A stretch of DNA of 36,772 bases, taken from contig CALVOK010000002.1 in NCBI GenBank assembly GCA_944350275.1, positions 1 through 36,772 of the forward strand, in the 5' to 3' direction. The notes below the pieces were generated by a model. That model searched no databases, was not told the origin of the DNA, and was given only the letters and a program-made list of their open reading frames with translations. The DNA is from an uncultured Clostridia bacterium. Lineage in GTDB: Bacteria; Bacillota; Clostridia; Christensenellales; UBA1242. Position numbers and translations under genes: made by a program. Shown piece by piece: positions 14,998 through 23,960 of this stretch (position 1 is the stretch's first letter; each line of letters starts with the position of its first letter).

Positions 14998-17448
14998 ATG
15001 AATTATCAATCATCAGCATTTTCAGATAACATCCAAAAAGTTATAAAAAATGCAAGCAAATTTGCCTTGAGATTTGGCTCCAACCTAATAGGAAGTGAGC
15101 ATATTCTCTATGGACTAACAAGTGTGAAAGATTGCCTTGCCAGCAAGTTTTTGGCAGAGGTGGGGGTTACCGAACCAAGTCTATTTGAGTTTTTTGAGGA
15201 GAACATAAACGAGGACAACATTTTGTTCTCAACTGAGGTGGAAATGACACCGAGAACAAAAGATTTGTTCCGCATTGCTCAGCAAATAGCCCTGCAGATG
15301 AACCACTCATTCCTCGGCACAGAACACCTGCTTCTTGCCATTCTCTCAAGCACAGGCTCGGTTGCATACCGTATTCTTGTCGGACAGTATGGCGTAGATG
15401 TTGAATCTTTGCAAGATAAGGTTACAAGGGCGCTCTCGTCAACTTCACAAAGCGGTGAAAAGACGGATAGCACAAACAAACAGACAGGTAGCACTCTGCC
15501 TGAGAAACTTCTTGATATGGGTACTGATATAACCTTAAAGGCAAAAGAACATAAACTTGACGTGGTGGTCGGACGTGAGGAGGAAATTCAACGAGTTGTT
15601 GAAATTCTCTGCCGAAAGACCAAAAATAACCCTGTGCTAATAGGTGAGGCAGGTGTCGGTAAGACGGCAGTTGTCGAGGGGCTTGCGCAGGCAATTGTTG
15701 CAGGCGATGTGCCAGAAGTTCTGAAAGATAAGGTCATCTATTCGCTTGAAATAGGCGGACTTATGGCAGGCACAAAGTACCGAGGTTCAATGGAGGAAAA
15801 ACTCAAAGATGCCATTGAAACAATTATTGCAAGCAAGAATATCATTGTCTTTATTGACGAAATTCACACTCTTGCTCAAGCAGGCTCAGAGAAGGGCGAG
15901 ACCTCACCTGCAGATATGCTTAAACCATACCTCGCACGAGGCGAAATGCAGACAATAGGTGCAACTACCACCGATGAATACCGAAAATTTATTGAAAAAG
16001 ATAAGGCTCTTGAGCGACGTTTCCAACCTATTATGGTAAATCCGCCGTCGGTGGAGCAAACCATACAAATTTTGAAAGGGTTAAGAGACAGTTATGAGGC
16101 ATTCCATAAGATAACCATCACTGACGAGGCAATTGAGGCGGCAACAGTGCTATCAGATAGATATATCTCAGACCGTAGCCTGCCAGACAAGGCTATAGAC
16201 CTAATAGACGAGGCAAGTTCAAAGGCAAAAGTCAATTTTACACTCAAGCCTCAAGAGATTAGGTCGATTGAAGAAAAGATAAAATCTCTCTCAGCAAGCA
16301 GAGATGAGGCAAGTTTGCAACGTAACTATGAAAAAGCGGCAAAATTGCAATCAGAGATAATCAACCTTGAAAACGACCTCAAAAAGAAAGAGGATAAACT
16401 TGATGTTAAGAAAGAAAAGTCCAATAAAAATTCAATAGGTGCAAACGAAATTGCTCAGGTTGTATCAAAATGGACAGGAATACCTGTTACAAAGATAACA
16501 GAGAGCGAAAAAGATAGACTTATTCACCTTGAGGACATCCTTCACAAACGTGTTGTCGGTCAAAATCAGGCAGTCGAGGCTGTCGCAAGAGCGATAAGAC
16601 GTTCAAGAGTGGGACTGCAAGACAGCAAGAGACCGATAGGCTCATTCTTGTTTATGGGACAGACGGGTGTAGGTAAGACCGAACTATGCAAGGCTATTGC
16701 CGAGGCGATGTTTGACGATGAGAACAATATTGTGCGAATTGATATGAGCGAGTATATGGAGTCTCATAGCGTTTCAAAACTGATAGGTTCGCCTCCTGGA
16801 TATGTAGGTTATGACGAGGGCGGACAACTTACCGAGCAGGTTCGTCGTCATCCATATTCAGTTGTGCTTTTTGATGAAATTGAAAAGGCACATCCTGACG
16901 TACTCAATGCACTTTTGCAAATTCTCGATGACGGACGTCTAACCGATGGACAGGGTAGAACGGTATCTTTTAAAAATACCATTATAATCATGACAAGCAA
17001 CCTTGGTGCAAAAGAGGTTAGCCAGCATCATAAGCAACTCGGATTTGGTGACCACAGCGAGAGTGAGGAGAATATTGACAGCAAAACAATCTATATGGAC
17101 GCATTAAAGAGCAAGTTTAAACCAGAACTTATCAACCGAATAGATGTAATCTGTATTTTTGACCCACTCACTCAAGATGAACTTGTAAAGATAGCAAAAA
17201 TTCTTATATCCAACATCAATAAGAGGCTCAAAGAGAAGAATTTATCACTCAAAATCACCGAGGATGCTCTTGAGTTTATTGTCAGCAAGGGTTCAAATTC
17301 CGAATATGGAGCAAGACCGCTCAAGCGATATATTCAGCAAGAGGTTGAGGACCAAATTGCCGAAAAGATACTTCTCGGAGAACTTAAAAACGAGGGTGAT
17401 ATAGTAATTGACGTTGAAAATGGCAATCTCACATTTACAAACGACTAA
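14998..17448 (+). CDS. clpC: AAA+ unfoldase ClpC
   Basis: 816 residues, the normal ClpC size. Two Clp-N repeats lie in residues 1-145 and the D1 Walker A G-E-A-G-V-G-K-T is near 216. Walker B V-F-I-D-E-I-H is near 285, and a short M-domain coiled coil around 415-475 includes a UVR-like [10 protein letters not shown]2 Walker A G-Q-T-G-V-G-K-T is near 554 and Walker [10 protein letters not shown] is near 622. The tripeptide L-G-F near 681 is the expected ClpP-docking loop. The single short M domain separates it from ClpB. It unfolds substrates, including arginine-phosphorylated ones, for ClpP. An ideal AAAGGAGGTG site lies at the mcsB end. No clpP is in the window. Confidence 0.96.
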   Translation: MNYQSSAFSDNIQKVIKNASKFALRFGSNLIGSEHILYGLTSVKDCLASKFLAEVGVTEPSLFEFFEENINEDNILFSTEVEMTPRTKDLFRIAQQIALQMNHSFLGTEHLLLAILSSTGSVAYRILVGQYGVDVESLQDKVTRALSSTSQSGEKTDSTNKQTGSTLPEKLLDMGTDITLKAKEHKLDVVVGREEEIQRVVEILCRKTKNNPVLIGEAGVGKTAVVEGLAQAIVAGDVPEVLKDKVIYSLEIGGLMAGTKYRGSMEEKLKDAIETIIASKNIIVFIDEIHTLAQAGSEKGETSPADMLKPYLARGEMQTIGATTTDEYRKFIEKDKALERRFQPIMVNPPSVEQTIQILKGLRDSYEAFHKITITDEAIEAATVLSDRYISDRSLPDKAIDLIDEASSKAKVNFTLKPQEIRSIEEKIKSLSASRDEASLQRNYEKAAKLQSEIINLENDLKKKEDKLDVKKEKSNKNSIGANEIAQVVSKWTGIPVTKITESEKDRLIHLEDILHKRVVGQNQAVEAVARAIRRSRVGLQDSKRPIGSFLFMGQTGVGKTELCKAIAEAMFDDENNIVRIDMSEYMESHSVSKLIGSPPGYVGYDEGGQLTEQVRRHPYSVVLFDEIEKAHPDVLNALLQILDDGRLTDGQGRTVSFKNTIIIMTSNLGAKEVSQHHKQLGFGDHSESEENIDSKTIYMDALKSKFKPELINRIDVICIFDPLTQDELVKIAKILISNINKRLKEKNLSLKITEDALEFIVSKGSNSEYGARPLKRYIQQEVEDQIAEKILLGELKNEGDIVIDVENGNLTFTND

Positions 17449-17522
17449 TTTACAAAATTTTTTGATTTTTGTTTGTGAAAAATTGAGAATTTTGTTAATA
17501 TATAGTTGTAGGAGGAACAATT

Positions 17523-18059
17523 ATGAAAATAGAAATACTTGAAAGAGGCGGTTATATTGTCAGCCAAAGACTTGAGAGAATACTCAAAGAGAAACTCGAA
17601 AGACTTTCAAAATATTTTGATGACGAGGCAAAGGCAAAAGTTGTCTGCATGAAAGAGGCAAAACAAGAAAAACTTGAAATAACCATTCAAAGCAAAGGAC
17701 TTTTGTATAGAAGCGAGGTGTCAAGTGACAATATGTATGACAATATTGACTACGCACTTCCAAAACTTGAAAAACAAATTGTAAGAAACAACGAAAAACG
17801 AAAAGAGAAAAAGGCAAAAGGCTCAAAACAGGAGAATTTTCTTCCATTTGAATTTTTGGAGGAAGAACCTGAGGAACTGCCTGCAATTTATAAGAAAAAG
17901 ACCTTTGACCTTGACCCAATGTTGATAGATGACGCAAGATTTGCCATTGAAAGACTTGGTCACGATTTCTTTGTATTCTTAAATGCTGAGACAGGTAAAA
18001 TCAACATAATTTATAGAAGAAGAGATGGTAAATTTGGTCTTATTGACTTAAACTACTAA
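17523..18059 (+). CDS. hpf: Long-form ribosome hibernation-promoting factor
   Basis: 178 residues, the two-domain long HPF/RaiA type. The N-terminal S30AE fold is residues 1-100, followed by a charged linker and a C-terminal dimerisation domain F-D-L-D-P-M-L-I-D-D-A-R-F-A-I-E-R-L-G-H, then F-F-V-F and V/I-I-Y-R-R-R-D-G-K-F-G-L-I-D-L. It dimerises 70S ribosomes into inactive 100S in stationary phase. AGGAGG lies 6 nt before ATG 17523. It is 74 bp after clpC, so may be co-transcribed or have its own promoter in the AT-rich gap; I see no clear hexamer pair there. A strong terminator follows. Confidence 0.95.
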   Translation: MKIEILERGGYIVSQRLERILKEKLERLSKYFDDEAKAKVVCMKEAKQEKLEITIQSKGLLYRSEVSSDNMYDNIDYALPKLEKQIVRNNEKRKEKKAKGSKQENFLPFEFLEEEPEELPAIYKKKTFDLDPMLIDDARFAIERLGHDFFVFLNAETGKINIIYRRRDGKFGLIDLNY

Positions 18060-18130
18060 ATTTTTCCTAATAGGTATGTCTTTTTAAGATTATTTTAAAT
18101 AAGATTTGCATATTAAATAGAAATTTAAAT

Positions 18131-18167
18131 AAAAACATCTTGATGATTTTTAGTCAAGATGTTTTTT
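18131..18167 (+). terminator. Terminator of hpf
   Basis: A 12-bp stem (AAAACATCTTGA with TCAAGATGTTTT), a 10-nt loop and a T6 tract, 72 nt after the hpf stop. Confidence 0.9.
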
Positions 18168-18225
18168 ATTTGATTTTTATGTATGTTAGTAATTTATATT
18201 TTCTTAAGCCTAATATATTTTTTAA

Positions 18226-18309
18226 GTTTTATATTTTTTGACTTATTGTTGACAATTGGGGTGTAAGTTTTATATATTTTTGACTTAATGTTGACAATTG
18301 GGGTGTAAG
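18226..18309. repeat. Two tandem copies of a 42-bp unit
   Basis: GTTTTATAT, a T run, TGACTTATTG and TTGACAATTGGGGTGTAA make up copy one (18226-18266). Copy two (18267-18308) differs by one base and one insertion. The copies are nearly identical, so the duplication looks recent. Each holds a TTGACA word, but neither is followed by a convincing -10. This is the main content of the 330-bp gap between hpf and rpsT, apart from the two terminators. Confidence 0.8.
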
Positions 18310-18343
18310 TTTTTAGTTTTTTACTTATTTTTCAACAAACAAC

Positions 18344-18367
18344 AAAAAACCACAAGTCTCCTTGTGG
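18344..18367 (-). terminator. Terminator of rpsT
   Basis: On the minus strand CCACAAG, GAGA loop, CTTGTGG, then T6. It lies 22 nt after the rpsT stop. Confidence 0.9.
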
Positions 18368-18388
18368 CGTAAACTCAAAGAAATAGAC

Positions 18389-18664
18389 CTACTTAACTTC
18401 TTTTTTGAGGTCATCTAAAAGTTTAGCAAAGTGTGCTTTACGTCTATCTGCATTATTTTTGTGAATAACATTGTTTGAAACTGCTTTGTCCATCAAAGAA
18501 ACAACGTCGACATAAGCAATTTCAGCGACTTGAACATCTTTGTTTGCGATTGCAGTCTTAAACTTTTTGATATAAGTTGCGATTTTAGACTTTACAGCCT
18601 TGTTTTCTGCTGTTTTTCTTTCACTAATTCTAACTCTTTTTTCTGCTGATTTAATATTAGGCAT
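18389..18664 (-). CDS. rpsT: 30S ribosomal protein S20
   Basis: 91 residues, typical for S20. The start M-P-N-I-K-S-A-E-K-R-V-R and a fully helical, Lys-rich body with V-S-L-M-D-K-A-V-S-N-N-V-I-H-K-N-N-A-D-R-R-K-A are diagnostic. S20 binds 16S rRNA early in small-subunit assembly. AAAGGAG lies 6 nt before ATG 18664. It is a single-gene unit with its own promoter (18692-18720) and terminator, divergent from gpr. The rpsT-gpr neighbourhood is common in Clostridia. Confidence 0.96.
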   Translation of the reverse strand: MPNIKSAEKRVRISERKTAENKAVKSKIATYIKKFKTAIANKDVQVAEIAYVDVVSLMDKAVSNNVIHKNNADRRKAHFAKLLDDLKKEVK

Positions 18665-18691
18665 AGTATTCTCCTTTAAAAATTCTATATG

Positions 18692-18720
18692 AGTATAACA
18701 TATAAAAAAAAGAAAATCAA
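18692..18720 (-). promoter_or_regulatory. Promoter of rpsT
   Basis: On the minus strand TTGATT (18715-18720), 17-bp spacer, TGTTATACT (hexamer 18692-18697), an extended -10. The start near 18685 leaves a leader of about 20 nt. Confidence 0.8.
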
Positions 18721-18762
18721 GTAAAAATAAATATTTTTTAAAAAAATTGACAAAATAAAGAT

Positions 18763-19527
18763 ATGTACGACTTAATAGACGAATGCGGAGAAGATTTGAC
18801 TAGATATGGTTATAGCATTAAACATCTTGACAAATTTGGCGTAACCACAGCCTCTTTGACGATTGAGGACGATGAGGAAAGCGAGAGACGAGGGATGAGA
18901 GAGGGCGATTATTTTATTCTTAATGCTCCTCATCTTTATGATTATGGTGTAGAGTGCCAGGCATATATTTCTTCCTTACTTTCCAAAAAACTTTCCTCCA
19001 TGCTTAAAGATTTAAAGATAAGAAAAAAGGACAAAGTGCTTATTGTAGGACTCGGAAACCCTGATATCATGGCGGACAAACTTGGCAAAGAGGTTTTTGA
19101 TGGAATAAAAATAGATGCTCTTTCAAAGACAAACAACATCTTCAAATTTTGCCCAAACATCTATTTTTCAACAGGAATTGAAAGCGTCGACCATGTCGAG
19201 ATGTTAGTCAGATGTATGTATATTGACTATTTGTTAATAATTGACTCGCTCACGACAAACAATGCCTCACGACTTGGCACTTCCTTTCAGATAACCACGT
19301 CAGGCATGACGGCAGGGAGCGGTGTGGTGCGTTTCAATAGACGAATTGACGAAAAGAGCATGGGTGTGCCCTGCCTATCAATAGGTGTTCCTTTTATGAT
19401 TTTTGCAAGCATCCTTAACGACAAAAGTCCGCAAGATTTACTTCTCTCGCCAAAGGATATAAGAGAGAACGTTGAGATAGCAGGAGGCATTATCGCAAAT
19501 GCTATAAATGAGGTTCTACATATATAA
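18763..19527 (+). CDS. gpr: Germination protease GPR
   Basis: 254 residues, shorter than the usual 290-370. The family blocks are V-L-I-V-G-L-G-N-P-D-I-M-A-D-K-L-G (canonical GLGN-x-x-x-T-P-D-A-L-G), S-T-G-I-E-S, I-I-D-S-L, and T-S-G-M-T-A-G-S-G-V-V-R-F-N-R-R-I-D-E-K-S-M-G-V-P-C-L-S-I-G-V-P. GPR degrades small acid-soluble proteins when spores germinate. In Bacillus it is made with an N-terminal propeptide of about 15 residues ahead of R-T-D-L-A-x-E. Here the ATG falls directly at the equivalent Y-D-L-I-D-E, with a TGA in frame four codons upstream, so no propeptide is encoded. No ribosome site is visible before ATG 18763. Confidence 0.88.
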   Translation: MYDLIDECGEDLTRYGYSIKHLDKFGVTTASLTIEDDEESERRGMREGDYFILNAPHLYDYGVECQAYISSLLSKKLSSMLKDLKIRKKDKVLIVGLGNPDIMADKLGKEVFDGIKIDALSKTNNIFKFCPNIYFSTGIESVDHVEMLVRCMYIDYLLIIDSLTTNNASRLGTSFQITTSGMTAGSGVVRFNRRIDEKSMGVPCLSIGVPFMIFASILNDKSPQDLLLSPKDIRENVEIAGGIIANAINEVLHI

Positions 19528-19646
19528 GGTTATGATAATATAACTAATAATTTATAGAAATCAAATTTAAATTTTTTATATAATTTGGTAATATTTGAAA
19601 TCATATTTTAAATTATAATCACATTTTTTTAGTAAAAGAGGTGACA

Positions 19647-20234
19647 ATGAATTACTACCTTTTTATTCCGTTTTTCATAATAATTTTATTTTTTCTGCCT
19701 ATTAAATTGGAGGCGAGGGTTTCTTTCAACGTGCTAAATTTTTCAGGTGTGGTTGGCGTATTTTTATATAGAAAAAAACTTCTGCACCAACAATTTTGGA
19801 TAAAGGGCAAGAAGATTATAACTCAAAATGAAAATGAGATTGAGACCAAGGAGATGGATTTTAACAGTCAAGAAATCATTTTTATTGAGACTTTGACTGA
19901 AGAGATAAAGGATAAAACTAGACTTAAAGAGATGACGCTTTTTTATAACATAGGTGTGGGGGATGCTTTTTTGTCATCAATGGTGGCAGGGCTTGTCAAC
20001 TTTGTTGTTACCTCATTTTTTACAAATGTTAAAAATCAAAAACCGACAGCGACACTTTCTCTTAATGATACAATCTCCTACAACAGAGAGGTATGTCAGT
20101 TTGCCTTAACTCTAGTTCTCTCCATATCACTTTTTGATATTTTATATTCCTTTTTGCACTCTATAGTTCTAAGTAGACGCAAAGCCTATCTAAAAAAGAT
20201 AGAAAATGGAAAAAATTGCCAAAAAACTGCATAA
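19647..20234 (+). CDS. ytfI: DUF2953 family sporulation-associated protein (YtfI-like)
   Basis: 195 residues. An N-terminal membrane segment (Y-Y-L-F-I-P-F-F-I-I-I-L-F-F-L-P) is followed by the DUF2953 pattern: beta-rich R-V-S-F-N-V-L, then L-F-Y-N-I-G-V-G-D-A-F-L-S-S-M-V-A-G, then a C-terminal hydrophobic segment around 150-170. This family sits directly upstream of ytfJ in many spore-formers, as here. ATG 19647 is preferred over the GTG at 19641 because GAGG (19638-19641) is the ribosome site and would overlap that GTG. The molecular role is unknown. The symbol is by family and synteny. Confidence 0.75.
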   Translation: MNYYLFIPFFIIILFFLPIKLEARVSFNVLNFSGVVGVFLYRKKLLHQQFWIKGKKIITQNENEIETKEMDFNSQEIIFIETLTEEIKDKTRLKEMTLFYNIGVGDAFLSSMVAGLVNFVVTSFFTNVKNQKPTATLSLNDTISYNREVCQFALTLVLSISLFDILYSFLHSIVLSRRKAYLKKIENGKNCQKTA

Positions 20235-20290
20235 CTTTTGATAATTTACAAAAGATAACATAGGAATTTGAATTTTCAAAAGGAGCAGAT

Positions 20291-20743
20291 ATGAAATTTT
20301 ACACAGGGAATGAGAATATAAACGGACTTATTGACAGTGCTATGGAGAAGATAAAAACAATAGTCGACTCAAGCACCATAATAGGCGAAAAGGTGGTTGC
20401 AGATGACGGAACGACCATTCTTCCGATTTCAAAAGTGACGGTGGGTTATGTCGTAGGTGGTGGCGAGTATGCCGACCTCTCTGCAAGACGAGTTGCCAAT
20501 CATTTTCCGATGGCTGGCGGTTCAAGTGGAGGTATGAGCGTAACTCCTGTTGGTTTTTTGATTGTAGGTGGTGGCGAGGTTAAGTTTATAAACGTGGAGA
20601 ACAAATCTCTCTATCAAACAGTGCTAAATATGTTCAACACTTTGCTGAGCAAATTAAATGAGGAAGAAAACAAGGCAGATATGCAAGGTGGAAATGGGAA
20701 CAACGAAAACGCGCAGAATGACGAGGGAGAAGATGAAAGGTAA
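20291..20743 (+). CDS. ytfJ: GerW family sporulation protein YtfJ
   Basis: 150 residues. The family's T-I-L-P-I-S-K-V-T-V-G-Y-V-V-G-G-G-E-Y, the Gly-rich A-G-G-S-S-G-G-M-S-V-T-P-V-G-F-L-I-V and I-x-N-V-E-N-K-S-L-Y are all present. The last 25 residues are a low-complexity Asn/Glu tail. GerW-type proteins are made in the forespore and are linked to germination in Bacillus. AAAAGGAG lies 5 nt before ATG 20291. Its stop overlaps the dac start by 11 bp. Confidence 0.93.
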   Translation: MKFYTGNENINGLIDSAMEKIKTIVDSSTIIGEKVVADDGTTILPISKVTVGYVVGGGEYADLSARRVANHFPMAGGSSGGMSVTPVGFLIVGGGEVKFINVENKSLYQTVLNMFNTLLSKLNEEENKADMQGGNGNNENAQNDEGEDER

Positions 20744-21878
20744 GGCGGTAACATTTTTTTGTGTGTTTCTCATAATTTTGTCGCTGTTTGTCCTAATATT
20801 TTCAACGGTTTATGTACGTGAGGAAATAAGCCATGGACAAAGTTACACCTCGGCAAAGGCGATGTGCGTTATGGAAAGCACCACAAAACGTGTCCTTGAC
20901 AGCAAAAATGAGAATGCTAAACTTCCCATGGCAAGCACGACAAAGATTATGACCGCCATAACCGCTATTGAGAGCGGAAAAGACCTTGACAGTCCCTTTG
21001 AAATCTTACCAAAGGCAGTGGGGATAAGCGGAACAAGTCTGTATTTAAGAGCGGGCGAGGTTTTCACGCTTCGAGACCTGCTGTATGGACTAATGCTTAT
21101 CTCAGGCAATGACGCCTCAGTTGCAATAGGTGAATATTGTGGTGGAAATCTTGCCAATTTTGTCGATATGATGAATAATAAGGCAAAAGAGATAGATGCA
21201 AACTCCTCTCACTTTGATAATACCCACGGACTTGACTCAAAAAATCATTATACAACCGCCCATGACCTTGCACTTATTACAAGTTATGCCATGCAGAACC
21301 CAACTTTTAAGGAGATAGTATCTACTAAAAATATCAAGATTACCAATAGCGATGGCAAGAGTAGGTATCTAAAGAACAAAAACAAACTTCTCTCCTCGCT
21401 TGAGGGTTGCAATGGTGTTAAGACAGGTTTTACCGATGATGCAGGTAGGTGCCTTGTTACAAGTTGCGAGCGAGAGGGAATGAACGTGGTATGTGTTGTA
21501 CTTAACTGCGGACCTATGTTTGAGGAGAGTGCCTCTCTTATCAATGAGGCATTTGCAAACTATCAAATGATAGACCTAACTTGCGGTTATGTTATTCCAA
21601 GCAAGATAAAAGTTACCTCAGGCGAGAGCGAATATATCAAAATAGGTACAAAAGGCAGATATTTTTATCCGCTGAAGAAAGATGAACTAAAAAAGGTTAA
21701 ATATGTCTATTCTTTGCAGGATGAGGTTGAGGCGCCTGTTGAAAAAGGGCGAGAAGTTGGAAAGGTTGAGATTTTTATTGATAAAGACTTGCATTTTTGC
21801 GAAAAAATATATACAATGGAAAATGTAAGGAGAAATTCTATTTGGCAGAAGTTACAAGACCTAATAGAAGAGTGGTAA
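20733..21878 (+). CDS. dacF: D-alanyl-D-alanine carboxypeptidase (S11, DacF/DacB-like)
   Basis: 381 residues. A signal-anchor helix lies at about 5-27, then the penicillin-binding triad: S-T-T-K (Ser68-Lys71), S-G-N (124-126) and K-T-G (230-232). A C-terminal beta domain follows to 381 with a terminal amphipathic helix. It removes the terminal D-Ala from peptidoglycan stem peptides outside the membrane. Placement after ytfJ suggests a role in spore cortex, as with DacB or DacF. Start ATG 20733 lies inside the ytfJ end with GAGG six nt upstream; the frame opens earlier inside ytfJ. The symbol choice between dacF and dacB is not decided by the sequence. Confidence 0.9.
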   Translation: MKGKAVTFFCVFLIILSLFVLIFSTVYVREEISHGQSYTSAKAMCVMESTTKRVLDSKNENAKLPMASTTKIMTAITAIESGKDLDSPFEILPKAVGISGTSLYLRAGEVFTLRDLLYGLMLISGNDASVAIGEYCGGNLANFVDMMNNKAKEIDANSSHFDNTHGLDSKNHYTTAHDLALITSYAMQNPTFKEIVSTKNIKITNSDGKSRYLKNKNKLLSSLEGCNGVKTGFTDDAGRCLVTSCEREGMNVVCVVLNCGPMFEESASLINEAFANYQMIDLTCGYVIPSKIKVTSGESEYIKIGTKGRYFYPLKKDELKKVKYVYSLQDEVEAPVEKGREVGKVEIFIDKDLHFCEKIYTMENVRRNSIWQKLQDLIEEW

Positions 21879-21879
21879 A

Positions 21880-22587
21880 ATGCGATTAAATAAATTTTTA
21901 AGTAACAGCGGAGTTGCATCCAGACGAAAGTGTGACCTGCTTATTAAGGAAGGAAGAGTATGTGTAAACGGCAAGCCTGTCACCGAACTTGGTACCATCA
22001 TCAATGAGAAAAATGACAAGGTGACGATTGACGGAGAGAGGATAAATCTTCCTTCCTCTTTTGTGTACATAAAACTTAATAAGCCAAAAGGTTATGCCTG
22101 CACATCTCATGACGAGAAGGGTAGAAAGACAATCTACGACCTTATTGATAGTGACGTGAGACTTTTCTCGATTGGCAGACTTGACTACGACACCGAGGGA
22201 CTTATAATTCTCACTAATGACGGAGATTTTGCAAACAGAGTGGCTCATCCAAAGTTTAGCATTGAGAAAGAGTACAGGGTGACTGTCGAGGGAGATGTCA
22301 AAGAGAGCGAACTTGCAGTTTTGCGAAAGGGTGTCGTTATTGAGGGCGAGCGTATGCCGAGTGCAAGGGTGAATTTTCTGTCGAGCGAAAATGGTTATAC
22401 AAAACTGTCTGTCGTGATAGATGAGGGACAAAATAGACAGATAAGGCGAATGTTTGAGGCAATAGGCAGAAGTATAAAACTACTCAAACGTGTGAGAATA
22501 GGCTCGGTGACTTTGGGTGGACTTAAGCGAGGTGACTATAAAGACTTGACAGAGGAAGAACTCAATAGTTTGGTAGGTATAAAATAA
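21880..22587 (+). CDS. rluB: rRNA pseudouridine synthase (RsuA/RluB family)
   Basis: 235 residues. The N-terminal S4 RNA-binding domain (M-R-L-N-K-F-L-S-N-S-G-V-A-S-R-R-K) is at 1-60. The catalytic loop is G-R-L-D-Y-D-T-E-G-L-I-I-L-T-N-D-G, whose first Asp attacks the uridine, and the late motif is E-G-Q-N-R-Q-I-R-R-M-F. It modifies 23S (RluB) or 16S rRNA; rluB near a dac gene is the usual Firmicute arrangement. The start is 1 nt after the dac stop, so the two are coupled. Confidence 0.93.
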   Translation: MRLNKFLSNSGVASRRKCDLLIKEGRVCVNGKPVTELGTIINEKNDKVTIDGERINLPSSFVYIKLNKPKGYACTSHDEKGRKTIYDLIDSDVRLFSIGRLDYDTEGLIILTNDGDFANRVAHPKFSIEKEYRVTVEGDVKESELAVLRKGVVIEGERMPSARVNFLSSENGYTKLSVVIDEGQNRQIRRMFEAIGRSIKLLKRVRIGSVTLGGLKRGDYKDLTEEELNSLVGIK

Positions 22588-22588
22588 A

Positions 22589-23803
22589 ATGAATGTGGCG
22601 GTTATAGGTGGCGGTGCAAGTGGACTTATGGCAGGAGGTGTGCTGAGCCAAAATGGTATCACTGTCACAATTTTTGATGGCAACGAAAAGCCAGGCAAGA
22701 AGATATACATTACAGGCAAAGGCAGATGCAATGTAACAAATGCAGGCGGACGAGAAAACTATCTAGAAAATGTTGTCAACGGTAAAAGGTTTATGTTTTC
22801 AGCAATAAATAGGTTTGACAGCAAAAGCACTATGGACCTTTTTGAGAGCCTAGGCTGTCCGCTTAAGATAGAGCGAGGCAACAGAGTTTTCCCTAAATCA
22901 GACAAGGCAAGTGATATAACAAAATCACTTTTAAAGTATGCAGGTAAATGCGAGATAAAACTCAATGAAAAGGTGGAGAAAATTGAGAAAAAAGATGATA
23001 AATTTCTGCTAACCACATCAAAAAGCAGATATCTTTTTGATAAGGTTATAGTCGCAACAGGCGGAAAAAGTTATTCCTCCACAGGTAGCAAAGGAGACGG
23101 CTATAGATTTGCCAAAGAATTTGGTCTAAATGTATTGCCACCAAGACCTGCACTCGTGCCTATCAAGATAAAAGACAAATTTTGCAGGGAACTCGAGGGG
23201 CTGTCTCTAAAAAATGTCACCCTTTACGGCGAGATAGCAGGCAAAAAGTACTCTTTCTTTGGTGAAATGCTTTTTGCCCATGATGCGATAACAGGACCGA
23301 TTGCACTGACAATGTCTAGTTTTATAGGTGATAAAAGCGATGTCAAATTGTACCTAGATTTAAAACCTGCTTTGTCTGAACAAACACTTGAAAATAGACT
23401 TATTCGAGACTTTCAAAACAATTTAAATAAGGAAATATTCTCTGTTGCTAAGGGGTTATTGCCAAAGAGCCTTGCAGATGTTTTTCTTAAAATGTGTAGT
23501 ATTGATAGGTCTAAAAAGGTCAATTCGGTGACAAAAAACGAGAGGGAGAGAATGCTTAATAACCTCAAAAAATTCACTCTCAATTTTGAATGTCTCTATC
23601 CGCTCGAGTGTGGAATTGTCACGGCGGGTGGAGTAGATTTAAAAGAGATTAATCCAAAGACGATGGAGTGCAAAAAGGTAGGCGGAATTTATTTTATAGG
23701 CGAGGTACTAGACATAGATTGTCTAACAGGAGGTTATAACCTGCAAACCGCCTTTTCAACCGCCTACGCCTCAGCAAGAGGGATAATAGAGGGGAGAGAA
23801 TAA
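22589..23803 (+). CDS. ytfP: NAD(P)/FAD-dependent oxidoreductase, HI0933/YtfP family
   Basis: 404 residues, the family length. The Rossmann FAD motif is V-I-G-G-G-A-S-G-L-M-A (5-15), followed by K-I-Y-I-T-G-K-G-R-C-N-V-T-N-A, the family signature. Later come V-A-T-G-G-K-S-Y-S-S-T-G-S-K-G-D-G-Y and the C-terminal V-T-A-G-G-V-D plus L-T-G-G-Y-N-L-Q-T-A-F-S-T. The substrate is not established for most members. It starts 1 nt after the rluB stop. In Bacillus, relatives of ytfI, ytfJ and ytfP share a name block, which fits this context. Confidence 0.92.
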   Translation: MNVAVIGGGASGLMAGGVLSQNGITVTIFDGNEKPGKKIYITGKGRCNVTNAGGRENYLENVVNGKRFMFSAINRFDSKSTMDLFESLGCPLKIERGNRVFPKSDKASDITKSLLKYAGKCEIKLNEKVEKIEKKDDKFLLTTSKSRYLFDKVIVATGGKSYSSTGSKGDGYRFAKEFGLNVLPPRPALVPIKIKDKFCRELEGLSLKNVTLYGEIAGKKYSFFGEMLFAHDAITGPIALTMSSFIGDKSDVKLYLDLKPALSEQTLENRLIRDFQNNLNKEIFSVAKGLLPKSLADVFLKMCSIDRSKKVNSVTKNERERMLNNLKKFTLNFECLYPLECGIVTAGGVDLKEINPKTMECKKVGGIYFIGEVLDIDCLTGGYNLQTAFSTAYASARGIIEGRE

Positions 23804-23843
23804 ATAAATTTAATGAAAATGCTCTACGAATAAAATATTAACA

Positions 23844-23875
23844 AATAAAATTACATCTAATGATGTGATTTTATT
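23844..23875. terminator. 14-bp hairpin after the ytfI-ytfP cluster
   Basis: AATAAAATTACATC pairs with GATGTGATTTTATT (one G-U) around a TAAT loop. The 3' arm is itself T-rich (GATTTTATTGTT), so it can end transcription from the left and perhaps from both sides. Confidence 0.65.
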
Positions 23876-23915
23876 GTTGATTTATACCTTGCAAATAGAA
23901 AATCTAACTTATTAT

Positions 23916-23944
23916 TTGCAATTTTCTTCTTTTTTGATTATACT
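23916..23944 (+). promoter_or_regulatory. Promoter of plsC
   Basis: TTGCAA (23916-23921), 17-bp spacer, TATACT (23939-23944). The start is near 23951, only about 10 nt before the plsC ATG, so the ribosome site is at the very 5' end. Confidence 0.7.
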
Positions 23945-23960
23945 ATTACAAGGAGAAATT

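Noticed and set aside
15422..15694. Minus-strand ORFs inside clpC and other housekeeping genes
   Set aside because: Shadows of strongly supported genes without ribosome sites.
20658..20732. Upstream extension of the carboxypeptidase
   Set aside because: It lies inside ytfJ, is strongly charged before the signal helix, and ATG 20733 gives a proper signal-anchor start.
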